A stretch of DNA of 64,000 nucleotides from Oxytricha trifallax (GCA_000711775.1 ARYC01003786.1:1-64000), one strand, 5' to 3'; shown: positions 25,301-37,034, numbered from the stretch's first letter. The notes: generated by a model from the sequence alone, not told the origin. A program made the numbers and translations.

Positions 25301-28300
25301 TTATGAATAACTCCAAGGAAGTTGTCTATATCAAATAATTAATTGAATATAATGGCTCCTTCAATTTCTTTGTTGGATTTAAAGATTAATAGTGTCTGCT
25401 AAATTATCATCCCCTTGCAAATAAAATATGGGGTTGATTGCAAGATGTTTAAGTTGTGAAAGAATTAAATTAACCTAGATGGATTTTTTCTATTATAACT
25501 AAGGAATAGTTTTTAAGTTATTAAAACTTGTGATATTAGCTGAACTATAAATACTTTGGTCATACAAATTCCCTTAGACTAAATATTTTGATTACTATCC
25601 AGCATTTTAAAGGATAATGTTGAAACCTAATCTGAAAATATGTGTGAAATACTTGGGGTTATAAATACGGAGTATTAATGTGTTGGTCAGTAATCCCCTT
25701 AAAATTACATTATTGGTACTTAAAAAATTATTAATTCTAGCAGGTGCTAAATAATTAATTAAGCTTAGGCATAATTTTACTGCGCTATTAGTTTTAAGCA
25801 CCAAATTATTGATTTTAGTTTTGACCTTGCATAACAGGGTTAGGATTTTAAGTTTGCTGCCCTTAAAATTAATTATTACCTTGAGCTTAATTTTAGCTTG
25901 CTCTGTAATATTAACTTTGTCCAATATTGGAAAAGCTTTTTGGCACCAAATTATTTGAAGGCTTCAATTATAAAGTCGCCTGAGTCGACAATGACTGAAT
26001 AACATTTGGTTTCTGGAATTAGCACAGTTCTTGCAACGATTGTCCTTGAGACAAAACATTGGAAAAAGACAAGGATTCATAAAATAAATAATTGGAAGAA
26101 AATTAAAATTATAATTTATGATATTTTTAAGTCAAATTATACTCATTTTTTACTTTCATTAAAATAAATTTGCAAATTATTAGTTATTCTTACTATTTTT
26201 TTTAGGAAACTAAGTATAAATATATTTTTTTAATAAGTAAATTAAAATTAGAAAGTTAATTGCTAGGTGGTACTAACCACTTGGGACTTTCTGATAGAGC
26301 TTTCTACTACATTAAGGCCTATCGAGGGCAGGTAGGGGGTTGCTGGGCGCAACGAATGAGGGACCAGTCGGCGGGGTTCAATCTGTCAGCATTCACTCTT
26401 CGAGTGAGCTGGATCCTAAGATTTCCCTGCATTAGATGAGTAGTTACCTGGCTTGAGTTCAGTTTCCTAGGTAATAGGGACCAGGATGAAGGTACGCTCT
26501 GCCTTTGTAAGTGAGAAAACGAAAACCATTGAAGCCAACGATAAGGATTTTTCTCCCACACCGGGTTAGGGTCCTGAAGCTACCACAGCGAAAGGATAGG
26601 GATTACGTTTCCCAGCAGCGGTGGGACCGGTAAGCGTTTTTCTCCATCTTCTGTTATTTAGTTGGATCTCACAAGCTCTGTCTCCAGGTACAAACTGTGG
26701 TGACATCTTGATTTTGGGAGAAGACTAGGTAATAGCGAGAATAGGTTTTTCGGAGTTTTGTACTTCATGACTGCCACGTCACGGAATTTGCCACGTCAAC
26801 TCACTCAGATACGTCTACGTCACGACTAAGATTAAGGGTTTGATTTTAGTATTAAACAGTGATATGTTTAAATTTATTTGATTTTAAATCATTAATCATC
26901 ATCATCATAATAAGTAAATTAATCTAGTCTGAATTTATTTTATTAAGCATTTTATTATGATTTAAGAATAAATAATTATTAAAATAGATATAATCTTCAA
27001 AGCGAAAAAATTATTTTTATTTTTTGCTATGAATATTTTAGTATTAATTTATTTTATTTTTCAATATAAATGCATTTAACTTTAAGAACTCAAGTATTAA
27101 ATTTCAATGAATATTTTATTCTTTTTTTTTACTAAAATATTACGAATTTAAAAGTTAATATTTATCATTTTTACTTTAGAAATGTGTAATTTTGAATAAA
27201 TCTAAATTAAAATTAAAGCAATAAATTTACAATAAATGCAACTACTAATATAGAAATTATTTAAATTTCAAGTCTCAATTATTTATTTCTCTTTATAGGT
27301 AAAGATTATTGTATTAAACAATTAAAAAATTATCAATATATCCATTAACAAATCCATATATAAAATTGGATTTAAGGCTGCTGCTAAAAAATAATTAAAA
27401 CATGCCTTGCTAAAATGTATTTAATTATAATTAAATTAATTCCAAGCTTTGTCATTTTTGCTGTTTACTAACATCTAAATTATGTCACTAAAATTAAAAT
27501 AACCTTGAATAAAGGCTTAAATTTAGTAAATTTCAGTATCTATTTTTATCTGTGAGTAAATAAATGTAGCTGGCGTAATTCTAGTATTAAAATGCACCAA
27601 GTTTTTAAAGGAAACATAAATTACATATATTTCCAGGAGTTTACTGTACTATAAATAAAGAGTGCTTTTCATAATAATGAGATTCTACCAGTACGCTCCA
27701 ATTTACGCTAGCAGAATTCCTACCCAGCACGAAACGATTTCATTATAAGTAATTTTACTAAAATTTTATAAGAATCAAGTTATTAAAAACTGTTAATAAT
27801 TTTATTCTAATTAGTTAATCTTAATTAAATTGGATTATTAAATCCTAATTAAAATTTCTCTGATGACTTACCTAATTATATATATTCTTAATCAAACTCC
27901 AAGAGTAATTTTTTGAATTAAGTTGAATTTGAATTTAAATTAATTTAGTATTTTTATTATTATAAGAACTTTGGTAGCTTTATGTTTAATTAAATAAGTA
28001 CTAATATATAAACAAACCCCAAAACCCCAATACATATATGCGTGATAAGTTTATAAGTTGGTATAGTGATGATTTAATATCGATAAATAGCGAAATTCTA
28101 AACTTCACAATATAAATTATTATAGGGACTTGAAAGTGCAGTCCAATGATCAGTATTAAGCATGAATTTTTGAAATTTAATTTTAATGAATAGATTAATT
28201 AAAACTGAAACAAATTACAAAATCTCAAATAAAAATGAAAATGAAATGGAAGAGCCTTTACTATTCTAATTTGTGTAAGTAATTTCATGAATCTACGTTT

Positions 28301-29042
28301 TTTCAAAACCATTGTTTATTTTCATCCTTACTTAATTCTCACATCTCTAAATATAGTTTAAACTAAAATACTTTGAATTAAAGAGCATGAGTAAAAATAC
28401 AAACTTGTCATAAATTGTCAAGAAACAATATAAATATAGATAAGTATAACTCTTGCATAATTACACAGTAAATTTGAGATAATTTGATGCTATCAGAGTA
28501 ATAACTAAAACATATGTTCGCTCGAATAGAAAGTTTTTGAAAATTAATAAAAAAACTAAAATAATTACAAAACTAAAAATATTAAGTTAGTAAATGCTGG
28601 GCAATAAAAACATTCACGCAAATATTTCATCGCAGTTTTACATTTTTAATTGTCTCTGTACTATTAGTAATTATTTTATTTTCTGTTATCTTAGATTTTA
28701 AATTTACAATTTCCCGATGTTTTGTATTTTATCAATAATGTGGGAAAAAAATTCGAATTTTATTTCGGTTCCATACTTTAACTTTGAATAGAGCATAGAG
28801 CGTAGATGAAGAATATGTGGTCCTTATCCTACTTTTGACATCTGTGAGCTGAGTTGCGTCATTTGCAAGGTTCATGGGGCACTCGTTTTGAACCTCCCTC
28901 TTTTCCTTGATTCAAATCTTAATTAAATTATTAATGCTATTCAATTTCAAAACATAACTACTATGGTAGAATTGAAAGGAACATAGTCTCGTTCATGAAC
29001 ACTTGCTTTAGCTCTCAATTCTTGCAAAAGCTCAGACTTCAT
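22365..29042 (-). CDS. Unrecognised minus-strand gene in segments, with Ulp1/C48-like stretch
   Basis: Several minus-strand stretches read well with TAA/TAG as Gln; joining them is inference. The start is perhaps MKSELLQELRAKASVHERDY (28947-29042). Next are RTVLIPETKCYSVIVDSGDF (about 25960-26040) and IEGAIIFNQLFDIDNFLGVI and onward (about 25150-25380), including KWYYFSQNSETFKISY. These lead to QQNERDSGLVVLKIYQLL (24890-24950). This resembles the Q.N..DCG block of Ulp1/C48 SUMO proteases, but with Ser where the catalytic Cys is expected. After that come a lysine/serine-rich tail (24600-24760) and possibly 23669-23878 and 22370-22560. The pieces might belong to two genes. The protease call is tentative; a degenerate or inactive member is possible. 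Confidence 0.35.
23305..23450 (+). repeat. Dispersed repeat R, copy 1
   Basis: Begins tataaaccccagtacgtatg and continues for about 145 bases with high similarity to the inverted copy at 42313-42462, and more weakly to 28013-28115. The leading CCCC motif, and C4A4C4 in the 28 kb copy, recall telomere-like transposon ends. No coding content seen. Confidence 0.7.
26240..26850. repeat. GC-rich dispersed repeat or structured RNA candidate, copy 1
   Basis: An island of about 50% GC in AT-rich DNA. Blocks such as ggggttcaatctg (26376-26388), cctaggtaat (26468), aaccattgaagccaacg (26523) and cacagcgaaaggatagggat (26585-26604) recur in order in a diverged copy at 44890-45250. ggttcaa resembles a pol III B box, so a SINE is possible, but no clear A box was found. 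The block gcagcggtgggaccgg could form a hairpin. It could also be a structured RNA gene and its relative. No protein frame is consistent between copies. Confidence 0.5.
28013..28115 (+). repeat. Dispersed repeat R, copy 2, with C4A4C4 head
   Basis: Starts aaaccccaaaaccccaatac, a true C4A4C4 unit, then follows the sequence order of the 23305 copy (ataagttggta, atcgataaatagcgaaatt) with more divergence. An inverted ggggttttggg lies at 29107-29117 and could be the partner end of an element of about 1.1 kb. That pairing is not established. Confidence 0.55.
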
Positions 29043-29365
29043 GTCTCTCTTGCCCAAGGTGGCTTATTTCCAACCAGTGCATTAAAAATCCAAGTTTAAT
29101 CGATAAGGGGTTTTGGGATTTTGTAGGGATATAAGCATTTATTATTAAGCTAATTTTAATTTAGCTAAAATTTAATCGATTTATAAATGAAAATTTACCA
29201 ATTCTCAATCCTTACAAATCAAATAAAATGAAATTATGATATCGATAATTTAAGCATAAATTATATATAATATATATTTAAATTTTCATAATTGCAACAA
29301 AATATTTTTTATTTCTCAAATTTCTCTATTTTACTATTTTATATTTTTTACTCATATTTCTTGCA

Positions 29366-29446
29366 TACAAATAAAAATTTTGGGGGGGAAGTTTCCTGCA
29401 CTGGTTATTATATAAAAAAAAATTTAGGGAAGTTTCCTGCACTCTT
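29366..29446. repeat. Two right-hand copies of the C-run/GCAGGAAACTT motif
   Basis: aaaattttgggggggaagtt followed by tcctgcac (29375-29402) and a second, G-poorer unit agggaagtttcctgcac (29427-29443). The inverse form occurs at 29836-29862 (gtgcagtaaacttcccccccc) and at 18967-18990 (gtgcaggaaactaacccccc). These look like ends of small elements. Which ends belong together is unknown. Confidence 0.6.
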
Positions 29447-31200
29447 TTTTAATTTTTTAATTTTTAAATTTTTTTCAACAAATTAATCTTTATAACAATC
29501 ATCAACAAACTTCAGGACAATATTTATTTTTATTATCATACTTTAATTTATTATTCATTTTTCAATATCTCTCTTCAGATTCCAAAAACTCTGACATTTT
29601 TTATATGATATTTGCAAGTTCTGTCTCTTAAAATATTATAATGATTGTATCCGATTGTTATTGTAATTATGATTGAATTTACCTTTTTCTTACCATACCT
29701 ATATAATGTTAAACTATATTTTCTTGAACTACTTCAATGATGAGCAATGTGGTCTTAATATTAAATGATTCATAAAAATATTAAATTTGTTAATTTATGT
29801 CAAATTTATTAAATTTACATAAATAAAATAAAGCGTGCAGTAAACTTCCCCCCCCAAAATTTTTAGATATTTATAATTTTAGGTCAAAATTTGTATTAAA
29901 TCTATATAAAAAAAAATAATCTTTTAATTTAACTTATATCCTCATTTTATAGCATTCTGATGTCAATTCTTATTAATTCTTTTTATCAATTTATTTACAA
30001 TTATATAAAATTTGGAATTCAGTCTTAAGATTTTTGAAATTTAGAAACAAAATGGGTGCGGAAATTTCAAATATCATCAGATGTCATTCTCAAATTTATC
30101 ACATGAAAATCACCTTTCAATCTTAAATTCGAACTACTCAATTCTAAATATTTGAGATTTGACACAGTTCTAATTCAAATATCCTGACAAAATATCCTTT
30201 TGCAATTCTCAAATTTGAAGATTGAATCTCAAATATAAGTCATATATCTATAAAAATAAAATATTTTTTTTAAATATAAAATTAAAATTTTTCCTCTCAA
30301 AATTTAAAATAAAAATTGTATTCAGATCATTCAATATATACAAATTCAATTTTTTATATTTAAAACAATTAATTTCCTATATAAAATTTATAAAATTATT
30401 ATTTTATGATTATGGCTACATATATTTGAAAGTTAAATAATCTAAAGAATAAATATGAATATCAATTCAAGAATTTTATAGCGAAATTTATATTAAAATT
30501 TATAAATTAAAATACAATACGACTTATTCAAATAAAATAAATTTATAAAATTTAATTAAAATATAAGATCTTAATATAAATTTAAAAGTAAGGTTCAATT
30601 GATATATGTTTATAATCTCATTAAATTTGATGAAAGTTAGTTATATATAAATATCTTAAAATACATTATATTGCTTTAAATTTATTAATATTCATATTTT
30701 TATTATTTATTCTTAAAATTTATCAATATTTTATAAATTTAGAGTAGTTTATTTAAACTAAAATATATTTGCCTTTTATCTTATATTTATATCTATCTAT
30801 AAATTATAAATGCTAAAGTAATCAAAATACTCTATAAATTATATTTTATAAATATAAAATCAATAAATACTTACCTTAAATTTTTTTATTTTATAGATAT
30901 TTCTATATATATATTGCTTTCAATTACTTTGAATTCAGTTCTATTCTATCTTAGATTTATAATTTCTTACAATTTATAATTTCTTACAATTCATAATTGT
31001 ATCAAGATATTTAAGATTGAGGAAGCAAATATTTCTTGAATTCACATTTTGATTCTTGAATTACAATTCAATTTAATTGCAGATATATTTAATTTTTATG
31101 TAGCATTTACAATTCCAAAGTAAATTTTCAGAATTCTGATTTCACCTTAATTACTAATTATACCTATATAGAATTAAAAAATTTTAAAAATAACTAAACG
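29447..31200. other. Extremely AT-rich stretch
   Basis: Apart from the C-run motif at 29836-29862 this is close to pure A/T with long tracts of short A/T words. Open frames here (for example 30222-30440 on the plus strand) are Ile/Lys/Phe/Tyr-rich shadows of base composition. No gene supported. Confidence 0.6.
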
Positions 31201-31204
31201 AGAA

Positions 31205-31455
31205 AACTGGATCCAAAGATGCTTAGTCCCTAGTAGAACACTACCCGCTGGCCAAGCGAGCTACATATAGCAACGTGTTCCCTCGAGGGGTACTATTAGT
31301 CTACGCTTTACGCTATCGCATTGGTCTGGGGGTTTAAGACATCCTAACTGAAGATGCGATAGCAAACTCTGATTTGCCAATGTACCATATGCCTCGGTTT
31401 CGCACAACCAATTTCTTAGGGGAATATAACTACGATACAAAGACACTGGTTTTCC
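31205..31455. other. GC-richer island with hairpin, unassigned
   Basis: About 250 bases of much higher GC than the surrounding DNA. It has an inverted repeat gctatcgcat (31312-31321) against atgcgatagc (31353-31362). On the minus strand, tagctcgcttgg (RC of about 31249-31260) resembles a tRNA A box, but no full cloverleaf or good B box follows. It could be a tRNA-derived SINE, a structured RNA, or an MDS. A minus-strand frame (31261-31446) gives no recognisable protein. Confidence 0.35.
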
Positions 31456-32560
31456 AATATGAATTTAGGTAATTTTATTTTAAATAATTCTTCAAATTAT
31501 TTAATTATTTGCAATGTTGTATTTCAACTTAAAATTTAAGGCTAAGGTTTCTGATTTTTAATAGGGTGGTATTTGTAAAATAAACTAATTTATTATATTT
31601 TTATTCTTTTTATTTATTTTATTTTAAATGGACTTATTATTTCAATTAGTAAGCCACTACACTCATCCCTTTCTCTATAGGGCATATTAATAATAAGTTT
31701 ATTTATCTTTGAAACTTATTTCAAAGTAATTAGGGGAAATTTATGTTCAACTCTTGAACCAATAGGGCAATTAGAGGAAAGATCAAATTTTCACATTAAA
31801 TTATTTAAAATTTAATTGAATTATCATTCTTAATTTTAAGATATTTTATCATATATCTTAAAATTACTTCAACTTTTTATTTAATAATAATGCAAATATT
31901 ATTTGTCTGTAAATTTATTCAAACTTTATAATATTTGGAAAAACTTGGATCCGAGCTTATTGATTGATAAATACTTTTACATTTATCATTCAGCAATACT
32001 TAATCCATGTTAATTTGGTTATCAAATAATTTATAAGATTAAATAAGATAATATTTTAAATATAATAATTGATATTTATTTGCTTTATACAATATTTTAA
32101 GGAGATTCATTTTAAGTAGTTATTAATAATAATTTATTGAATATATTTAAATATAAATTTAAATTTATTTTAAAGTGATTTATTTCTAAATTAGTAAGCA
32201 AATTTATATATTTTATCTAATAATAAATCTTGAAATTATTTTATACCAACATGATTTTAAGAAATTTATCAATAGTTAATTGAAATTATACACTATAAAG
32301 TGTTTGTTATTTTATTAATTTTTTTTTATATTTAATTTGAAATATATAGGAAATTATTACTATCAATTTAATATCTTGAATGTATAAGAAAACTTTAGAA
32401 GCTTTAAATGTAATGAATTAGAAATTGTTAAGAAATATATCGTATATTTTAAAAAATAAAGTTTCTATTATAAAAAGCTTAAAATATATTGAAATTTCTT
32501 AAACTTTTTCATTATTCAATTACCTTACTTTAACTATAAGTTAGAAATTAACTTTGATTT
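31456..32560. other. AT-rich DNA, nothing recognised
   Basis: Highly AT-rich, no persistent frame and no repeat end seen. Confidence 0.6.
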
Positions 32561-32574
32561 CACAAGTCTTTTTT

Positions 32575-33003
32575 ATTGATATAGATTCTAAGGCAGCAGT
32601 TAAGAATTGATAGTAGCATCTCCTAACAATATTTTAATTTATCCTACTAATATTCATGCCAAGCTCTTTCATAAAGGCTGCCCAATAACCTCCATGAATG
32701 TTTAATTATTATAACTTACTTTGATTAAGCTCTTGTATTCAAAGGATTTAGGTCTCTATTCTTAATCCAAGAGTACATAAGCTCTGCGGGAGTTACCCTG
32801 TAATGATAAGATCCAAAAAACATGAGTGGTAATTTTAGCATGCCATACTTTGCCATTACTTCTTAAGATCTGTGGTAGGGAGCGTTATCAATTATGATAA
32901 CAGTATTCTTTTTCCACTCCAAATCATTATCATCTAATTTAAGTGAAAGCTTACACAAGAAGTACATGAAGGAGTGTTGATTGGTTCTTCCCCTATTCAC
33001 AGT
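32575..33003 (-). pseudogene. Tc1/IS630-type DDE transposase fragment, cut by TBE
   Basis: Minus-strand translation from the TBE junction downward gives NRGRTNQHSFMYFL, then TVIIIDNAPYHRSQE (about 32860-32905), with the second catalytic Asp and the DNAPYH motif of DDE_3 transposases. RVTPAELMYSWIKNRDLNP (about 32745-32800) follows, with the catalytic Glu. A break follows near 32715 (possible GTAAGT intron on the minus strand), then a short further piece. The N-terminal part with the first Asp should lie on the other side of the junction at 33004, but the right flank of the TBE (37164 onward) encodes something else. The fragment is therefore truncated or rearranged. This family is distinct from the TBE transposase. 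Confidence 0.65.
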
Positions 33004-33167
33004 AAAAACCCCAAAACCCTTTCAGTAGTTGATTGAGTTTTTGATTGATAAAAGTAGACTATTAGTGCATACTTTATTAGGGTTTTAGTAGGGTTTATGT
33101 AGGGGTTTAATGTTTAAATGTATTGTATATTAGTGTGTATTAGAGGTGCTTTATTTTTACTATTCAC

Positions 33168-34408
33168 TCAAACAATATTTTGCATCATGAGGCAACTTTC
33201 TAATTTTTATTTCTCCTATCCAGCTTACAATTTAGTCTATTGTATGCTCCGCTCTATGGTTAGGCTTAATGATTATCTACTCAGCCATATCTTTCATTTT
33301 ACCTTTTATCTTATTCTAGTTTAAATATTGCTGTATTCTCTGCTTTGAATCTTTCTCTCTCTTACAGCTATAGTAATCATTTCTTGGCATATCGCATTCA
33401 GCAATAATTGCTGCTAGAGCCCATACATCCCACTTAATATCACCATCTCTCCAGTCCTCCCTTTCTGGAAAGTATCCAGGAGTACCATAAACATTGCCAA
33501 GTCCTGAAGCTTCAACTCTTTATGATCTATTGAAATCAATTATTACTACTCTGAGAGGTGAAAAATCAAGCATAATATTCTATGGCTTCAAGTCTCTATG
33601 AACATACCCTAAAGTGTGCAGCTCTTCAATGCCTTTGCAAACATTTATAAGAAAAAGGGGTAGCTACTTTGGTATCCTTTAATCTTAAATGTAGTCTCTT
33701 AAAGTCATTTAATACAGAGGGAGACGAAAAGCAACATGATCTTGAGCAAGCAGAAAAACATCGAACTTTATTATAAACCTGCACTATCTATCTCTTGACT
33801 TAGTAAGTGCTTGGTATTCATTTACGAATTCCATTTGATACTTGTCATCGCATTTGAAGTAGTTGAACGGATATATCTTGTCTGCGAACTACTTATCTGT
33901 TATGACTTTCTTCTCAAATTTATCCTCAAGGATAAGATAACTTTCTTTACACTCTTTAAGGTCAATTATATTCAATATTGGAAGCTTTAGTGCTTGTATC
34001 TTAAGAGTGATTTTTACTATCTCTGAGGCTGGGAGGTGTTTCTTACTGCATTAATAAGTTTATTTTCTTTCTTTACTCTTTGTTCCAAAGTTTCTAAAGG
34101 TCTCTTGGCTTTCTTTTTTAAATTAAGACCTCACCAGTCTCTTGGGATCTATTACTTCAAACTTCTTGCCATGATGGTTTTATAGATGAACTTTTAGATC
34201 CCTTGAATGAATGATTGTATTAAATATTGCAGTAAAGGCAGAAATATTTTCCATTTATCTTATCATGCTTAAGATAGAGCTTGGGCTTGTTAGAATGCTG
34301 CTCTAAGATATGACACTTAAGAGCAGATTTATAAGTGAAGTTCTTCTCACACTCTTCACATAAATGTAATGCTTTAATTTCTTTTTTCTCTTCCTCCTCT
34401 TCAACCAT
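33168..34408 (-). pseudogene. TBE zinc-finger/protein-kinase protein (copy 2), frameshifted
   Basis: Starts MVEEEEEKKEIKAL at 34408 and encodes the same two C2H2-like fingers as the copy at the window start (CEEC near 34330-34345, then CLYC near 34235). The kinase half contains VHRDLKPQN (about 33580-33605; Gln from TAG where Glu is usual), VIIDFN (about 33528-33550) and GTPGYFPERE. TGA at 33168-33170 ends it. Relative to copy 1 there are single-base shifts at about 34130-34140 (extra A), at the finger/kinase join (about 34095-34115) and at about 34042 (extra A in acacctccc). The protein is broken, although most of the sequence is preserved. Confidence 0.87.
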
Positions 34409-34827
34409 TTTTATTGGAACTTCGCATTGAATTTCTTAGCTCTGCATTTCTATTTAACAACTGAATTGTTATTCAAAGTCTGAGACCTATGGTTAGAGAA
34501 TTTCAGGTTCATACTAGGTAGAGTCATCACAAGTCTCAATTTTCTTTTAATTCATGAAAGAAAGTTTTTGTTGGCTAATAGCAATCAATGCCGCTTTTCT
34601 TAGTAAGTTGCCGCTCATTTTATAAGTACTATTAATATTTATATAAGCTGTTTAAATTCTACCTTTATACACAAGCAAGAGCATATCCTCATAGATTTAG
34701 AGTGGTTTAATGGGAACATAGGACAAGACATTAGTTTTATATTTTTTAACATTAGAGACAATTTATATACTATTCCATCCATTTAATACATTAAAATGCA
34801 TCTAAATTTGTTTTGTGAAGTTAGGTG

Positions 34828-34972
34828 GTGCTCCTAAAGCTTTTCTTGTAAATTTAGGAGGGGAGATTTTAAAATTTAATTTTTGTAATGTACCTCCTAA
34901 TACGGTTTTGAACTTTAATACAACCACCTAATTAAGTTTTAAATAAATTAGGAGCACCACCTAATTAAATTA
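34828..34972. repeat. Inverted repeat between TBE genes
   Basis: ttaggtggtgctcctaa (34831-34847) is repeated inverted as ttaggagcaccacctaa (34949-34965), with an inner pair (ttaggagggga against gtacctcctaa). The roughly 140-base hairpin lies in the spacer between the divergently placed kinase and 22 kDa genes, where promoters would be expected. It may be a small inserted foldback element or a feature of the TBE itself. Confidence 0.75.
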
Positions 34973-35183
34973 ATTATTATTAGGAGCAATTTAATGGAGA
35001 AAGTTTGATAAAAATGGAAGTCAAACTCTGAAACTTGGAGAAAGTTCCTCCATCTTTATCCATTTATCTGATTCAGGTTGACCTCCAAGTGGATCTCACT
35101 ATTTAGTAGTAAAATTTTAGTAAGTTCAGAATGGATATCCATAATTTTAAATTTCATAAACATTTATAGAAACTGGAAGCAAG

Positions 35184-35971
35184 ATGGAATCTATGAATGA
35201 TGCAATGAAGAGAATTTAATCTCAAGATTTAATAGGAAAATTCAGAAGTAAAGAAGATCTTTACAGATACTTGGTATAGCAAGGTAAGTTATTACTTATA
35301 ACTAACTTATTAACTATAGTTGGATAGTTCTTGCCAACAGGAGGGAACAAAATATCATTCTTAAAGGCATTGCTAAGTGAAGAGAAAAAAGCTTTTAAGT
35401 CTAATGAAATCAGAATGATCGAGATACCTAACTACCCTGAAATCTCAGTAAAAAACCTCTATGATGATGCTATGAATGATCCAGATGTTGCTCTCTACCT
35501 TCCATCAAAGCTGCAACTCTCGTATAAGTTGCCAGAGAGAAATTTCTTCTTTGGTGTCCTTGGAACTCTGAAACCTGAGTACTTAAATGAAGTAATTTAA
35601 GAAGCTCATAAGAAACGCTATTGCATCTCTCCTGAAGAAAAAGAGAAGCAGGGAATTAAAATCAGAGACACCTGGCTCTAGAAACTGCAGAAGTATCCAT
35701 TCATCTCTAGTAAGCTCAGCCTCCTAACTTTATAGAAAAAACTGGCACTGCTATCTACTTGATGAAAGAGCGCAGCAAATTATACAGAGAGAGAAAGTCT
35801 CAAGTAAAGCATGAATTGAGTAAGAGACTCTTCAAAGATTTCTAAAAGCCAGACTAGATGAACATAGATGCAGGGGCTGGCACTAAGAGAAGAAAGATGG
35901 GGCCTTGCAAACCTTAAGAGGAAGAAAAGAAAGAGAAGCCAAATCCCTTTACGGGCAAATCTAATATGTGA
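35184..35971 (+). CDS. TBE 22 kDa-type protein, with a candidate 36-base intron and a frameshift
   Basis: The third TBE gene, of unknown function. From ATG 35184 it reads MESMNDAMKRIQSQDLIGKF. A GTAAGT...CTATAG segment (35284-35319, 36 bases, a multiple of three) sits just before the next block, so it can be an intron or be read through. The main block PTGGNKISFLKALL to LKPEYLNEV (35331-35600) continues to about 35712. There the frame shifts and resumes as KTGTAIYLMKERSKLYRE and a lysine-rich tail, KKEKPNPFTGKSNM, before TGA 35969-35971. The C-terminal basic tail (KRRKMGP) could be a nuclear targeting signal. About 250 residues without the frameshift. Confidence 0.82.
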
Positions 35972-35977
35972 TCTTAT

Positions 35978-37034
35978 TCATTCGTTTAAATCTAAAACTT
36001 AGTTATAAACACAAAATCTCCCTTCTCTTGCGCATACTTTAGCTTTCTCATCGCTGACTCTCTTAGCAGCACTCTAAATAAAATCTACTGTATCTATCTT
36101 CAAGTCGTGCATCAAGTGATAGAGCAGCAATTTCTTATAATGACCTTTCAATAACCCCCAATATAATTCAATTCCATTGAACTAAGGGCTGTAAGGAACA
36201 TTAAATACAGGTGTTATATTTAGCCTTTCATATTCTTTCCTTGAGTCTTTAGTTTTATGAACTGACAAGTTATCAACGAATAGAATAATCTCTTAGTCCG
36301 CGTACTTATCTCTGAGTTATTGCAAGAACTTAATATATTATTCAGTCTTTATAGAACGAGGGTGAATAACATAAGTCTCGAGGCCACTATCTTCACTTAT
36401 TCCACCAAGAATAGCATGAGTTTACACCTTAACTTTTTAGTCATAAACTTCTATATTACTATACCTCTTGTACCAAGACCTTGATATAAATGTATTGAAT
36501 GTAAATACAGCCTCATCAGCGTGTATGAACTTTATATTATGCTCTTAAGACCTCTGCATTTAATCGAATATATAATTTAAATTAGTCTTATAAAATGGAA
36601 CATTAAAGTCAATCACTCTCTTAATGCGATTGACTGTCTTGTAAGATATTCCAGTTCTTTTTATATATGTTTGCTATAGATTAAGCAGAGATATGAAGCT
36701 CAGGAAATTGGCGATGAAACATCACAGCTCTCTAGGCCAGAGAGAAGTGAGCCCAGTATTTAAGAATCTTATCATTAATAAGATAATCGATATGATGCTG
36801 CTAAAATTTTAGAGGTCTTTTAGGCTTAGAATTAAGCTGCTGTCTATTTAAATTCAATTCTAATAGACAATGAGACCTCACAGTTGCAGGAGATTTATGG
36901 AACAGTCTTGCTATAGATGTGTTAAAAATAGGTTTGATTTGATCACTAAATTCATCACATCCATAACGCAACTTAAACAATAAATCTATATAGCTCACTG
37001 TCATAAACTGACCCCAAACCTCGCATATACTCAC
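35978..37034 (-). CDS. TBE transposase (42 kDa type, DD34E), one frameshift
   Basis: DDE transposase of the TBE family; its relatives in Oxytricha act in programmed DNA elimination during development. It starts MSICEVWGQFMTVSYIDLL at 37034, with a helix-turn-helix-like N-terminal third (ATVRSHCLLELN, 36870-36905). The catalytic residues are present: HADEAVFTF (about 36500-36525), LFVDNLSVHKT (about 36255-36287) and PYSPQFNGIELYWG (about 36165-36207). Counting gives 34 residues between the second Asp and the Glu. TGA is at 35978-35980. The span of 1057 bases is not a multiple of three; reading suggests a single-base indel near 36690-36710, between the N-terminal and catalytic parts. The core is therefore intact but this copy probably cannot make the whole enzyme. 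Confidence 0.88.

Noticed and set aside
25607-25924. Minus-strand 105-residue hydrophobic frame, considered as mitochondrial-derived DNA
   Set aside because: No recognisable mitochondrial protein or motif. The Ile/Leu/Lys-rich composition is expected from AT-rich DNA, and the opposite strand is equally open.
18967-29402. A Maverick/Polinton-like giant transposon bounded by gtgcaggaaact repeats and containing an ATPase and a Ulp1-like protease
   Set aside because: The ATPase pieces fit an ABCA transporter extending outside these limits, the protease call is weak, and no polymerase B, integrase or capsid-like coding was seen. The terminal motif alone is too short.
30222-30440. Plus-strand 72-residue frame
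   Set aside because: Low-complexity Lys/Phe/Ile/Tyr translation in nearly pure A/T DNA.
31205-31275. tRNA gene on the minus strand
   Set aside because: An A-box-like word is present, but no 7-base acceptor pairing, anticodon stem or TTC-type B box could be built.
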